From Hahella chejuensis KCTC 2396 (GTDB lineage: Bacteria > Pseudomonadota > Gammaproteobacteria > Pseudomonadales > Oleiphilaceae), in NCBI RefSeq assembly GCF_000012985.1, contig NC_007645.1, forward strand, positions 2,510,501 through 2,574,500: DNA of 64,000 nt. The letters are read 5' to 3'. Made by a program: the position numbers and the translations under genes. Positions within the stretch are counted from its first letter, which is position 1. Each line of letters begins with the position of its first letter. Positions 38,389 through 46,980 of the stretch are shown here, piece by piece. Below the pieces are notes generated by a model. That model saw only the letters and a program-made list of their open reading frames with translations, searched no databases and had not been told where the DNA came from.

Positions 38389-40719
38389 TCAAGCCGCAAC
38401 GGTATTTTTCAACGGTTCAGTAACAGGTTTTGGTTTGGGGCCGAAGGCCAGGAGGAGGAGGGGGAGCATGATGAAGTCGAAGATGAGGGCGATGAGGAAG
38501 GTGAGGGAGGACATGATGCCCAGGGTCACGTTCATGTGGAAGTGGCTGAGGGAGAAGGCGAGGAAGCCGACGGACAGGACGACGGTGGATATCAGCAGGG
38601 CGGGGCCGATGCTGCGGAAGGTTTCCACGACGGCTTCGTTGGGCGACATGCCCTGATCGCGGGTCAGGCGCAGGTACTTGCTGATGAAATGCACGGTGTC
38701 GTCCACCACTACGCCCAGGGTCATGGCGAAGATCAGCACGGCGGCGAAATCCAGCGAACCGCCGAACAGGGACCAGAACCCGAACGCCACCAGGATGGGG
38801 GCGAGGTTGGGGGCCATGGAGATCAGCCCCAGACGCACACTGCCCAGCGTCAGCGTTAACACCAGGCCGATCAGTACTGTGGCCAGGGCGGCGTTGATGA
38901 TCATATTGTCCGCCAGCCGCTCAATCATGTATGAGAACATCACCAGCACCGACACGCCGCGGCTTTGGAAGCTCTGTACATTGTCCTGCAGCCATTGATG
39001 GGTGCGGTCCACCAGATGAATAATTTCACTGGAGCTGGAGGAGGCGATGGTGGCGATCATGCGGGTGGATGACTTGGCGATATTGATCTCATTGTTGATC
39101 TCCTGACCGAAGGGCAGGTTGGCTTCGTAGAACAACAGCGCCTGGGCGTTGGCTTCCTGCGAATCCGCTGTTTTGTAGAACGCCTGATCGCCGTTATGCA
39201 GGGACTTGTTGACGCGCTTCAGCGTATCAGTCAAAGACGTCACGTGATTAATCATGGGATCGTCGAGCAAATGCTGTTGGAACGCTTCCGCTTCTCGCAG
39301 GAAAACCGGATCGGATATGCCTTGCTCAACGCCGGTGTCGAGACTGAAGTGGATGGTTGTGGTGCCGGCGAGGCGTTCATCGATGAAGTCCGCATCGTCG
39401 CGGAATTCCGTGCCTTTTTCGAACATTTTCACCGGATGATCGTCGATCGTGAAGTAGCGCAACCCATACATCGGTGCGGCCATAAGCCCCAGAAACACCA
39501 CTGCCGCCAGCGCCTTTCTACGCACCAGAAACTCCCCCAGCGCCTTGCAAACATGACTGATGGCGGAGGTGGCGGACTGGTCGCGCTGGATGTTCATTAA
39601 CATCATGGACGCGGGTATCAAAACCATGGAGTTGATGTAGGCGAACAATACGCCCAGCGCGCACATCACGCCGAGATGTTGAAACGGCGGCACATCGCTG
39701 TACAGCATAGACAAGAAGCCAATGCCGGTGGTGAGGCTGGTCAGGGTCACAGGGTAAATATTCTGTTGCAGCGTGTGCTTCACCGCCTCGTCCCGGTTGG
39801 GATAACGGGCGCGACCGAACAGGAAGCTGAGCGCCACATGAATACCCACCGCCACACTGATGGTGAGAATGACGTGGGGCGCAATGGAGCTGTGCGGACT
39901 GAATTCAATTCCCAGAAAGCCCGTGACGCCGAAGGCGGAGAAAACTGTGAGAATCGTTGAAAACACGATGCACAACGTGACTTTCCAGGAACGGAACAAT
40001 AGCGCCATGATGATCATGAATATCAGGAACATCAGTGGGAACAGGGTGGCCATATCGGCGCGGGCGTATTCGTCGAAGGCGGCGTTGAGCATAACGATGC
40101 CGCCCAGACGAATATCGATGTTGGCGTAACGCAGCTCATAGTCATCGCGAATAGAGCGCACTTTGGCGGCGGCTTCCGCGATGGCGTTTTCCTTGTCGGG
40201 AATCATCAACTGCAGATAGATGGCGGTGACCTTGCCGTCGGGAGACAGCATTCTATCCTTGATGCGCGGTTCGTTCTCGGCGATGGCGCGCCGGGAGCTG
40301 AGATAGCCCGGATTGCGCAGCTTCTCCGGCAGAATCAGGTCCTCCACCAGTATCTCCTCTGCGTCCGCCTCAATGTGCTGGAAGTTCGCGATCGAGTCCA
40401 CCCGGGTGACGAAATCCACTTGCCACAACTCTTCCGTGAGCCGTTGCACCGCCTCCATGATTTCCGGGGAGAACAGATCCGCGCCCTGGGTCGCCTCCAC
40501 CGTCACGATGAGCGGGTCAGTGCGGGAATAGGTGTCCAACAGGTTTTCCCAGGCCACCAGATCCACATTGTCCTTGGAAAAATACACCCGATAATCGTCG
40601 TTGAATTTGATGTGCTGCAACCCCGGCGACAGAAGCAGCGGCAGTAACAGCAGACACGCAATCACCCGTTTCGGGGCGGCGATGATCAGATGGGCGAGAA
40701 AGAGGGCTAGCCTGTTCAT
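38389..40719 (-). CDS. RND/MMPL-family transporter
   Basis: 776 residues with two repeats, each of one membrane helix, a large periplasmic loop and five further helices. The second helix blocks carry the family pattern (FAMTLGVVVDDTVHFISKYL near residue 690). Such transporters export lipids, hydrophobic metabolites or carotenoid- and hopanoid-like molecules. It forms an apparent operon with a beta-barrel protein (14 bases upstream) and a lipoprotein-sorting-like protein, a set common in marine gammaproteobacteria. I infer envelope lipid or metabolite export. The substrate is unknown; the neighbouring biosynthetic cluster is one candidate source. Confidence 0.88.
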   Translation of the reverse strand: MNRLALFLAHLIIAAPKRVIACLLLLPLLLSPGLQHIKFNDDYRVYFSKDNVDLVAWENLLDTYSRTDPLIVTVEATQGADLFSPEIMEAVQRLTEELWQVDFVTRVDSIANFQHIEADAEEILVEDLILPEKLRNPGYLSSRRAIAENEPRIKDRMLSPDGKVTAIYLQLMIPDKENAIAEAAAKVRSIRDDYELRYANIDIRLGGIVMLNAAFDEYARADMATLFPLMFLIFMIIMALLFRSWKVTLCIVFSTILTVFSAFGVTGFLGIEFSPHSSIAPHVILTISVAVGIHVALSFLFGRARYPNRDEAVKHTLQQNIYPVTLTSLTTGIGFLSMLYSDVPPFQHLGVMCALGVLFAYINSMVLIPASMMLMNIQRDQSATSAISHVCKALGEFLVRRKALAAVVFLGLMAAPMYGLRYFTIDDHPVKMFEKGTEFRDDADFIDERLAGTTTIHFSLDTGVEQGISDPVFLREAEAFQQHLLDDPMINHVTSLTDTLKRVNKSLHNGDQAFYKTADSQEANAQALLFYEANLPFGQEINNEINIAKSSTRMIATIASSSSSEIIHLVDRTHQWLQDNVQSFQSRGVSVLVMFSYMIERLADNMIINAALATVLIGLVLTLTLGSVRLGLISMAPNLAPILVAFGFWSLFGGSLDFAAVLIFAMTLGVVVDDTVHFISKYLRLTRDQGMSPNEAVVETFRSIGPALLISTVVLSVGFLAFSLSHFHMNVTLGIMSSLTFLIALIFDFIMLPLLLLAFGPKPKPVTEPLKNTVAA

Positions 40720-40733
40720 AATGAATCACCGGA

Positions 40734-42002
40734 TCAGTCGAAGTAGTAAGTGAATGAAGCGTTGATCAATGGGTCGTCGCGCAGGGGATACAACGGATCG
40801 CTGTCGTCAGGATCGTAACCGCGCAGGGTCAACTTCATGGCGATATTGGGCGTCAGACGCCGTTTGAAGTTGAGGTGATACACCGCGGCGCTGTGATTGA
40901 GATCTGCGATGGCGCCGACGATCAGCGTGCTGTCGTTGTAGTCGTTGGACGCCCAGCGCACGCCGACGAAGAGATCCTGGTCGAAGGGCGTTCCCAGTGC
41001 GCCATCGCCGCGAGAGTCGTAGATATACTCGGCGAAGACACTCAGGTCCGCCTGCTCTTCGGGGCGGATAAAGGTGTATTCCGCCCCCGTCACAGCGGCG
41101 AAAAAGTCTGTCGGCAATGCATAGCGGGAGTTGGATTCTTCGGTGTTGTTGTAGGCGAACTCGCCTTTGTACAACCAGCTTCCTGCGGTTCCCTGCACTG
41201 TAAAACCCGTTGTTCTCACCTTGTAATACAGCGGGCGCAAATGGCCGGGCTCGGCGCCGGGAACGAATAGCGGGTCCTGGCGATAACCGTCGTAATGAAA
41301 GGCGGCCAGATTCACCTCTCCGGTCACTTTCTCCACCCGCAGTGCGTAACCCAGGCGATGATTGTCCCGGTCATCGGTGAACAGGGCGTCGTCTTCGTCG
41401 AACTCCAGCTGTCCGCGGGTGGGATTTTCCCGTGCTTCGCGACTGGGCAAAGTACGCTCGCGAAACCAGGGCAGAGCGTAAACCTCATACTGCATGGATT
41501 CCGCCTGATAGGCGTAGCGCATGCTGGGAGCGCCGAGTTTGTCCTGGCCGGCGGGGTCGCCAGCGATGTCGCGCTGGTTGATGACGTCAGCCACCTGCAG
41601 CGGCAGTACGTTCACCGCTTCCACTGTGCTCCAGGACACATGACGCAGACCGATATTGACGATATGGCTGTTGTGGAAATACTCGAAATCCAGCTCTTTG
41701 AAATCGACGCGGTGACGATTGTCGTCGACAAAGTCCACACGGCCATAGGGCGTGGCTTTCAGGCTCCAGTTGCGCGGCAGATAGGTGAACAGCTCCGCTG
41801 ATCCCGCCAGCGCCGCATTGCCGTGGTCCTGAATTGACGCTCCGTTCTGTGGATACCAGTAAACTTCGGGGCTCAGGTATGCGCTGGTGACGGAAATATC
41901 CGCTCCCCAGGCGTAACAGGGCAGGGCGGCGGTAAGAACCAGCCCTGCCGCGCCTAATCTGCGAGTTTGAAACCGCAAGCGTGTGTCCTTGGACATGACC
42001 AT
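40734..42002 (-). CDS. Outer-membrane beta-barrel protein (DUF1302-like)
   Basis: 422 residues with a signal peptide ending near YAWGAD. The body is a series of alternating beta strands rich in Tyr, Phe and Asp (NHRLGYALRVEK, then LSVFAEYIYDSRG and DLFVGVRWASND) ending in FTYYFD; the penultimate aromatic end is typical of barrels inserted by BamA. It lies between the RND transporter and lipoprotein-sorting-like genes, so it may form their outer-membrane part. The DUF1302 assignment is from general resemblance only. The start may be 42002 or the second ATG at 41996, which has the better AAAGGG spacing. Confidence 0.72.
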   Translation of the reverse strand: MVMSKDTRLRFQTRRLGAAGLVLTAALPCYAWGADISVTSAYLSPEVYWYPQNGASIQDHGNAALAGSAELFTYLPRNWSLKATPYGRVDFVDDNRHRVDFKELDFEYFHNSHIVNIGLRHVSWSTVEAVNVLPLQVADVINQRDIAGDPAGQDKLGAPSMRYAYQAESMQYEVYALPWFRERTLPSREARENPTRGQLEFDEDDALFTDDRDNHRLGYALRVEKVTGEVNLAAFHYDGYRQDPLFVPGAEPGHLRPLYYKVRTTGFTVQGTAGSWLYKGEFAYNNTEESNSRYALPTDFFAAVTGAEYTFIRPEEQADLSVFAEYIYDSRGDGALGTPFDQDLFVGVRWASNDYNDSTLIVGAIADLNHSAAVYHLNFKRRLTPNIAMKLTLRGYDPDDSDPLYPLRDDPLINASFTYYFD

Positions 42003-42019
42003 CCCTTTTGGCGCCGGGG

Positions 42020-42874
42020 TTAAAAGCGGCGCAGGGTGTCGTTGCTCACCCGGCTCAGATTAAAGCTGTTGAACTCGCCGCTGTCAGCCTCGCCAAACAC
42101 ATAGTCGCTGAGCTGCAGAATGGTTTGCTTCTTGTTCTGCAGGTTCACCATCTCAAAGTGCTTGGGACGCCAGAAGCGGCCTTCATATTTATTCCAATCC
42201 GTCATTTTCAAGGTTTTCAGCAAGTCGCCCTTGGCGTCGTAAAACTCGATATAACTGGTCTGATAGTTACTCTTGTCCACATGGGTGATTTGCTTGCTGT
42301 AACCGGAATAGCCGTACACCGGCGTGCGCTCCACCACCCAGTAATCCGGGGTTTCGCTTAGCAGGTTGTAGGTGTACTTGGACAGCTCTGTCGTAGAGAT
42401 ATCTTCCCAGCTGAACTCCGAGCCAACGAAGGAGCCGGATTTGTTCTGCGCGTTGATTTTCTTGGTGCGCTTGATGGTGGGCATGAACAGCCACTGATTG
42501 TCCGCGCCCTCAGACTGTTCGAAGGTAAGCATCACAGTGCCTTTGATGTCGTTGGGCTCGACGAAGATGCCGATGGTCTTATCGGGGACGCCGGTTTCCT
42601 CCATCATTTTCTTGATCACCAGTCTTTTGCTGGTGCGTCCCTGGGCGTCCACCAGGGTCATTTCCATGCGCGCCTCGGTTGAGGTCCAGCCCTCGTCGAT
42701 CAGGTACTGATGGGTGTAAATTTCCAAGCCCTTTTTCTGGGATGGCGACTGATGGAGCGCCGCAATAGGGTCCAGATACCCACTGATGTTCTTCTCGTTG
42801 TAATTGCCCGCCTGAACCGCGCCGGCCGTCAGCGCCGCCGTCAGAAATGCGATGGAAAGTGCTCCTTTTTGCAT
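42020..42874 (-). CDS. Outer-membrane lipoprotein-sorting-like protein (LolA/LolB fold)
   Basis: 284 residues from ATG 42874, with a signal peptide ending near AVQAG. The pattern RMEMTLVDAQGRTSKRLVIK, then DIKGTVMLTFEQSEGADNQW and TPVYGYSGYSKQITHVD matches the outer-membrane lipoprotein-sorting family that accompanies MMPL transporters. It probably carries a lipophilic substrate between the transporter and the outer membrane. The 72 residues upstream in the same frame lack a signal-peptide character and are not part of the protein. The barrel gene starts 17 bases downstream. Confidence 0.85.
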   Translation of the reverse strand: MQKGALSIAFLTAALTAGAVQAGNYNEKNISGYLDPIAALHQSPSQKKGLEIYTHQYLIDEGWTSTEARMEMTLVDAQGRTSKRLVIKKMMEETGVPDKTIGIFVEPNDIKGTVMLTFEQSEGADNQWLFMPTIKRTKKINAQNKSGSFVGSEFSWEDISTTELSKYTYNLLSETPDYWVVERTPVYGYSGYSKQITHVDKSNYQTSYIEFYDAKGDLLKTLKMTDWNKYEGRFWRPKHFEMVNLQNKKQTILQLSDYVFGEADSGEFNSFNLSRVSNDTLRRF

Positions 42875-42923
42875 GATGAATCTCCGCTGATTCCTGTGTG
42901 ACCGCCGCCGGGCGACCCGCGAC

Positions 42924-43598
42924 TCAAGCGTCGTGGGGCCGGGACAGGTGATTGATGACGTATCGGTTGGACACCACGGGTTTGAAGTAACGCGCAGCGA
43001 TCTTTTTGTGCTCGGGATTGTCGATGAAGCGTTGCAGGTATTGCTCCGACTTGAAGGTCCAGATGGAAATGAAATCTCCATAGCAGACATCGGGCGACAC
43101 CGCCGATAAGGATTCCTCTCCCTGCAGCCGGTGAATGGGGCCGCAATCCATGCTCAACAGACCTTCGGACAGGGCGGCGAGACGGTTGAGCGCCTGCTGA
43201 AAGCTGCCGATATCGGCGGGAGAGGCGTCGTCCTTGAACTTCACCATGACAATACGCTTGTAGGCGCCGGTTTCCCGGTGAGACCGGAACAGCCGGCTGC
43301 GCAGCGAGCGCAATGCGGCGGCGGGAGCGAACTTGCGCTCTTTTTCGGGAGGGATGGCGGCGTTCTCCGTCGCCTGAATGAGAAACCGCTCGGCGGCTTC
43401 GGCGAATTCCTCCGCCGTCTGGCGCACGAATCGCCAGAGAAAACTGTCGTTTTCATTCCAGGCCGCCGCACCGTTGGTAAATACGCGGGACAATCCTGCC
43501 TCCGCTCTGAATTTACCCGTCTCTGGTTTGAGTCTCATATTGGGCTCCACTTCCGAAATGCGCCTGCTGCATTCCTTATATCCTGTTAATTCAAACAC
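42924..43598 (-). CDS. Dabb-domain protein with an N-terminal extension
   Basis: Up to 224 residues. The C-terminal about 105 residues form a dimeric alpha-beta barrel (YKRIVMVKFKDDASPADI, then YGDFISIWTFKSEQYLQRF and HKKIAARYFKPVVSN) of the stress-responsive A/B type. Related barrels act as small cyclases or in aromatic metabolism. The N-terminal about 115 residues are helical and basic and not recognised. A later start at 43538 (MRLKPETGK) has a GTGGAG site and may be the true one. It is divergent from the biosynthetic cluster at 43763 and shares its promoter region, so it could belong to the same regulon. Confidence 0.68.
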   Translation of the reverse strand: MFELTGYKECSRRISEVEPNMRLKPETGKFRAEAGLSRVFTNGAAAWNENDSFLWRFVRQTAEEFAEAAERFLIQATENAAIPPEKERKFAPAAALRSLRSRLFRSHRETGAYKRIVMVKFKDDASPADIGSFQQALNRLAALSEGLLSMDCGPIHRLQGEESLSAVSPDVCYGDFISIWTFKSEQYLQRFIDNPEHKKIAARYFKPVVSNRYVINHLSRPHDA

Positions 43599-43762
43599 TT
43601 AAATAAAGCGTTCCAACTTTGCTATGGGCCAAATTCTTAATGAGCGGGGCGCCTGTGAGCAACCGTTAATGGTGAGACATTGTGTCCCGATTTTGGTTGT
43701 AGCCAACGAGAAGGGGAGTCAATTAAGGTTTTTTAAACAGCGAAATCACGGATTGCAGGCTT

Positions 43763-44479
43763 ATGTTATTCATCGAAGGCGAATACGAAACGATAGAAGA
43801 CTGGGTGGCCGATGCGGACACTGGATACTTCAAGCGCACTAAGCCGGGCTCGCAACGTCAGGACGCAGCGATGCTTTCCAAGCTGCTGCGTAAGCGCAAG
43901 GCGTACAAACGCTTCCATGCGGAATGCGTCATTCCGGAAACGGACGTGGAGTACATCCTGCAGCAAGCGAGCCTGTCGCCTTCGGCTTTCAACATACAGC
44001 ATTGGCGCGTGATCCGGGTGCGGCGCCAGGCGCTCAGAAACGAGATTCTGAAAGCGGCCTGGAATCAGAAGCAGATCAGCGAAGCGGCGGAGATACTGGT
44101 GGTGTGCGCCGACAAGAAAGCCTGGGCCAGTCCCGGCATGCCGTTCTGCCACAGCCGCAATCCCCAGGACCGTGCGGCGTTCGCCAACATGCTGCGTTCC
44201 ATTTACGCCAACAATCCTGCGCTGGAAAGAGATGAAGCCATGCGTTCCGCGAATCTGTTCGCCATGTCGGTGATGTTGATTGCGGAGTCGCTGGATTATC
44301 AGAGCTGTCCCATGTCCGGGTTCAACTACAAACGGGTTTCCGAGCTTCTGCAACTGGATGAAGGCAGAGTGGAGATCGCCATGATTCTGGCCATCGGCAA
44401 AGGCGTCAGCCAGCCGGAGACAGGCAAAAGGCGCATCCCGACGGCCCGTTTCACCCATGAGGACAAGTACCGGGATTGA
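43763..44479 (+). CDS. Nitroreductase-family flavoprotein
   Basis: 238 residues. The FMN-binding nitroreductase fold is seen from about residue 42: LLRKRKAYKRF, SLSPSAFNIQHWRVI, and AAEILVVCADKKAW, with the late CPMSGFNYKRVSELL segment. The family uses NAD(P)H to reduce nitro groups, quinones, enones or thiazolines, and some members in biosynthetic clusters oxidise ring systems. The first 36 residues (acidic, MLFIEGEYETIEDW) precede the fold; ATG 43871 is an alternative start. It is the first gene of the plus-strand cluster. It could supply electrons or carry out a ring oxidation. Confidence 0.8.
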   Translation: MLFIEGEYETIEDWVADADTGYFKRTKPGSQRQDAAMLSKLLRKRKAYKRFHAECVIPETDVEYILQQASLSPSAFNIQHWRVIRVRRQALRNEILKAAWNQKQISEAAEILVVCADKKAWASPGMPFCHSRNPQDRAAFANMLRSIYANNPALERDEAMRSANLFAMSVMLIAESLDYQSCPMSGFNYKRVSELLQLDEGRVEIAMILAIGKGVSQPETGKRRIPTARFTHEDKYRD

Positions 44480-44567
44480 ACGGCGGGCGCAGGGACGCTT
44501 CGGCGGATTCCACTGCGACAACAATTAAAAACACGCGAAACGAAGACTGTCTTTAGAAGGAGGCACT

Positions 44568-45548
44568 GTGGACACCATATTCATTATGGGCGCAACTGGA
44601 TTCATCGGCGAAGAAACCGCCAGAAGCCATATCGCCAAAGGCAATAAAGTACTGGGGCTGGCGCGCAGTGAAGCCAGCGCCGCCAAATTGAGATCCATCG
44701 GCGTCACGCCGGTCATGGGCGATGTTTACCGCCCCGAAGAGTGGCTGCCGAAACTCCCCAAGATCGACTACGCCATCAATGTCCTGGGCTTTTTCACCGA
44801 CGGCATGCCGGCCCGCTTCAGCGTCAGCCATGCGGAAAAATGCTGCGAGAAATACACCCGCTGGATCAAGGTCACTATTGACCTGGCGCGCCGAAAAGAC
44901 ATTAAAGCCGTGGTCAACGTCACCGGCACCACCATCTTCGAAGACATGGGCGTGGACTGGGTGACCGAAGAAACCCCTATTCGCTACACCCCTTCCGGCT
45001 TCAACCGGGTCGCGACGCCCGCCACCAAGCTTTGCCAGCAGGCCATCGCTGAAGGACTGCCGTTGATCATCGCCGTAGCGCCCAGCGTGGTGTACGGCGA
45101 CAAGCCCACTTCCTCCTTTGACGAAGTCTTCGTCAAGCCGCTGGAGAAAGGGCAGATGGGCGTAGTCGGCGACGGCAAGAACTACATCACCACCGGACAC
45201 GTGGAAGACGTCGGTCGCGCCATCGCGCACATCACAGACGTCAAATACGCCGGCGAATTCTTTCACATCGCCGACGACCAGCCGGTCACCCAGCGGGAAT
45301 TCGTCACTTCTATCGCCAGAGCGCTCGGTAAGTCCCGGGTGATGACCATGCCGAGATGGCTGGTGGCGATCCTCGGCGGCAAGTGCGCGGTGGAATTCAT
45401 GACCCTGTCCCAGCGCATCAGCAACGCCAAATTGAAGAGCACCGGCTTCACCCTGAAACACCCGCGTTTTCTCGATGAAGTCGGCGATGTGGTGCGCAGC
45501 ATGAGACGCGCCCGCGCAGGTCAGAAACTGCAGGCGTCGCCCGCCTGA
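44568..45548 (+). CDS. NAD(P)-binding epimerase/dehydratase-like protein (extended SDR)
   Basis: 326 residues. The Rossmann motif MGATGFIGEETA lies at the N-terminus, followed by LGLARSEASAAKL and the VNVTGTTIFED core strand, typical of extended SDRs. The usual YxxxK catalytic pair is not obvious: the corresponding stretch reads RVATPATKLCQ, with the lysine but no tyrosine four residues earlier. It may therefore be a non-classical reductase, dehydratase or binding protein. The start is GTG 44568 with an AAGGAGG site. It is the second gene of the cluster, and the crotonase gene begins 27 bases later. Confidence 0.8.
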   Translation: MDTIFIMGATGFIGEETARSHIAKGNKVLGLARSEASAAKLRSIGVTPVMGDVYRPEEWLPKLPKIDYAINVLGFFTDGMPARFSVSHAEKCCEKYTRWIKVTIDLARRKDIKAVVNVTGTTIFEDMGVDWVTEETPIRYTPSGFNRVATPATKLCQQAIAEGLPLIIAVAPSVVYGDKPTSSFDEVFVKPLEKGQMGVVGDGKNYITTGHVEDVGRAIAHITDVKYAGEFFHIADDQPVTQREFVTSIARALGKSRVMTMPRWLVAILGGKCAVEFMTLSQRISNAKLKSTGFTLKHPRFLDEVGDVVRSMRRARAGQKLQASPA

Positions 45549-45575
45549 TTCCGCAACGCCAGCAAGGAGACAAAC

Positions 45576-46976
45576 ATGGATTTTCGCTTTATCAACAATC
45601 GCCTGGATGAGTCCATCGCCATTCTGGAACTGGATGATCCGTCCGCCAACACACTGACTTACGACCTGCTGCATGAACTGGAGTACAAGTTCCTGGCGCT
45701 GGAGGCGGACCCGCAGGTGCAGGCGATCATCATCACTGGCAAGGGCGCGCGCTTTTTTTCCGGCGGGGTGAACATCGGCATGCTGCTGACCGCAGGCAAG
45801 AAGTTCAACTCCAACTTCATTCTGTACGCGGCGGAAGTGCTGGAAGCGATCACTCATTCCAAGAAGCTGATCGTCGCCGCCATCAACGGCAACATCACCG
45901 GCGGCGGACTGGAGCTGGCGCTGGTGGCGCACAAGCGGGTAGCGGTGGAAGGCGAGTACAACATCGGTTTCCCGGAAGTGCGCCTCGGCGTTATCCCGGG
46001 GATGGGCGGCACGCAACGTCTGACGCGTCTGGTGGGACCGCAGACCGCGCTGGAGATGATCACCCAGGGGCAGTTCATCAGTGCGGAACGGGCGAAGGAA
46101 ATTGGTCTGGTGGATGAGATTTATCCCCAGGAAGGTTTCCTCAATCGCGCCATCGCCTTCACCCGCGAACAATTGAACGCGCTGAAACCGGCGCCGACGC
46201 TCTCCAGCGAAACCGGCGCGGCGCTGGCGCAGAGTCTGAGCACGCCGTTCCCTGAAGGATTGGCGACCTTGCGCAAAGAGAACGGGCTGGCGGTGATTAC
46301 GCTGACCGAAGCCAGCGCCTCGGCGGATGCGTTCTCCACCTTGCGCGCGCTCAACGAACGGCTGCTGGAGGCCCGCATCGACGAAGACGTCTACGCCTTG
46401 GCGATTGACCTGTCTGCGGGCCTCCTGCGAGCCGACGAGCTGATAGATAACGATGACTTCGTGGTCGAGTACGGACGCAGGGTGTTCTCCCGTATCGACG
46501 GCTTCGCCCGCCTGTGCGTGCTCTATTGCGACCGCGCCATGTCGGAGCTGGAAATGGAATTGGCGCTGGCCTGCGACTTCCGCTTCTGCAACCAGGCTGG
46601 CCTGAACGCGGAGGTGGCGCTGCCCACAGGCGAACTGGCGATTCTGCAACGTTATCCCAGCCAGCTGCCTGCTGCGCTCGCCGGCAAGCAAGTGACCCTG
46701 GCGCGTCTGGTGGAGACTGGGCTGTTCCGCTGCATCGACGAAGAAGATCCCCTGGCCTGGGTGGCGCGTTACATGACCCGGTTTCTGCCCCCCAACGGCG
46801 CCAGCACCGCCATCGGCTACGCCAAGCTGGCCATCAGCAAAGGTTATGCGGAGAGCATTCCCTCAGCGCTGCTGCTGGAGCGCCACCTGCAGGAGCAACT
46901 ATTCATCGGCGCGGACAGTCAGGAAGGCATGAGCGCGTACATCGAAAAACGCACACCCAACTTTAAAGGGGCATAG
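45576..46976 (+). CDS. Tandem crotonase-fold protein (enoyl-CoA hydratase/isomerase superfamily)
   Basis: 466 residues, about twice the usual 260. Residues 1-200 are a complete crotonase: GARFFSGGVNIG and NGNITGGGLELAL form the oxyanion hole, and Glu in GLELAL and in GFPEVRLG occupy the places of the two catalytic glutamates of enoyl-CoA hydratase. Residues about 250-466 repeat the fold in divergent form (LAVITLTEASASADAF, ELEMELALACDFRFCNQ), without clear active-site residues. Two-crotonase proteins are known for BoxC, the dihydrodiol-CoA lyase of aerobic benzoyl-CoA breakdown, but BoxC is about 550 residues. It sits 4 bases before the BoxB-like gene. I infer a BoxC-like or ring-processing lyase. 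Confidence 0.82.
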   Translation: MDFRFINNRLDESIAILELDDPSANTLTYDLLHELEYKFLALEADPQVQAIIITGKGARFFSGGVNIGMLLTAGKKFNSNFILYAAEVLEAITHSKKLIVAAINGNITGGGLELALVAHKRVAVEGEYNIGFPEVRLGVIPGMGGTQRLTRLVGPQTALEMITQGQFISAERAKEIGLVDEIYPQEGFLNRAIAFTREQLNALKPAPTLSSETGAALAQSLSTPFPEGLATLRKENGLAVITLTEASASADAFSTLRALNERLLEARIDEDVYALAIDLSAGLLRADELIDNDDFVVEYGRRVFSRIDGFARLCVLYCDRAMSELEMELALACDFRFCNQAGLNAEVALPTGELAILQRYPSQLPAALAGKQVTLARLVETGLFRCIDEEDPLAWVARYMTRFLPPNGASTAIGYAKLAISKGYAESIPSALLLERHLQEQLFIGADSQEGMSAYIEKRTPNFKGA

Positions 46977-46980
46977 GAAA

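Noticed and set aside
44553-46691. A 712-codon minus-strand frame opposite the SDR and crotonase genes
   Set aside because: Despite its length, it is the antisense of two well-supported genes; its protein is His/Arg/Gly-rich without domains, as antisense of high-GC coding usually is.
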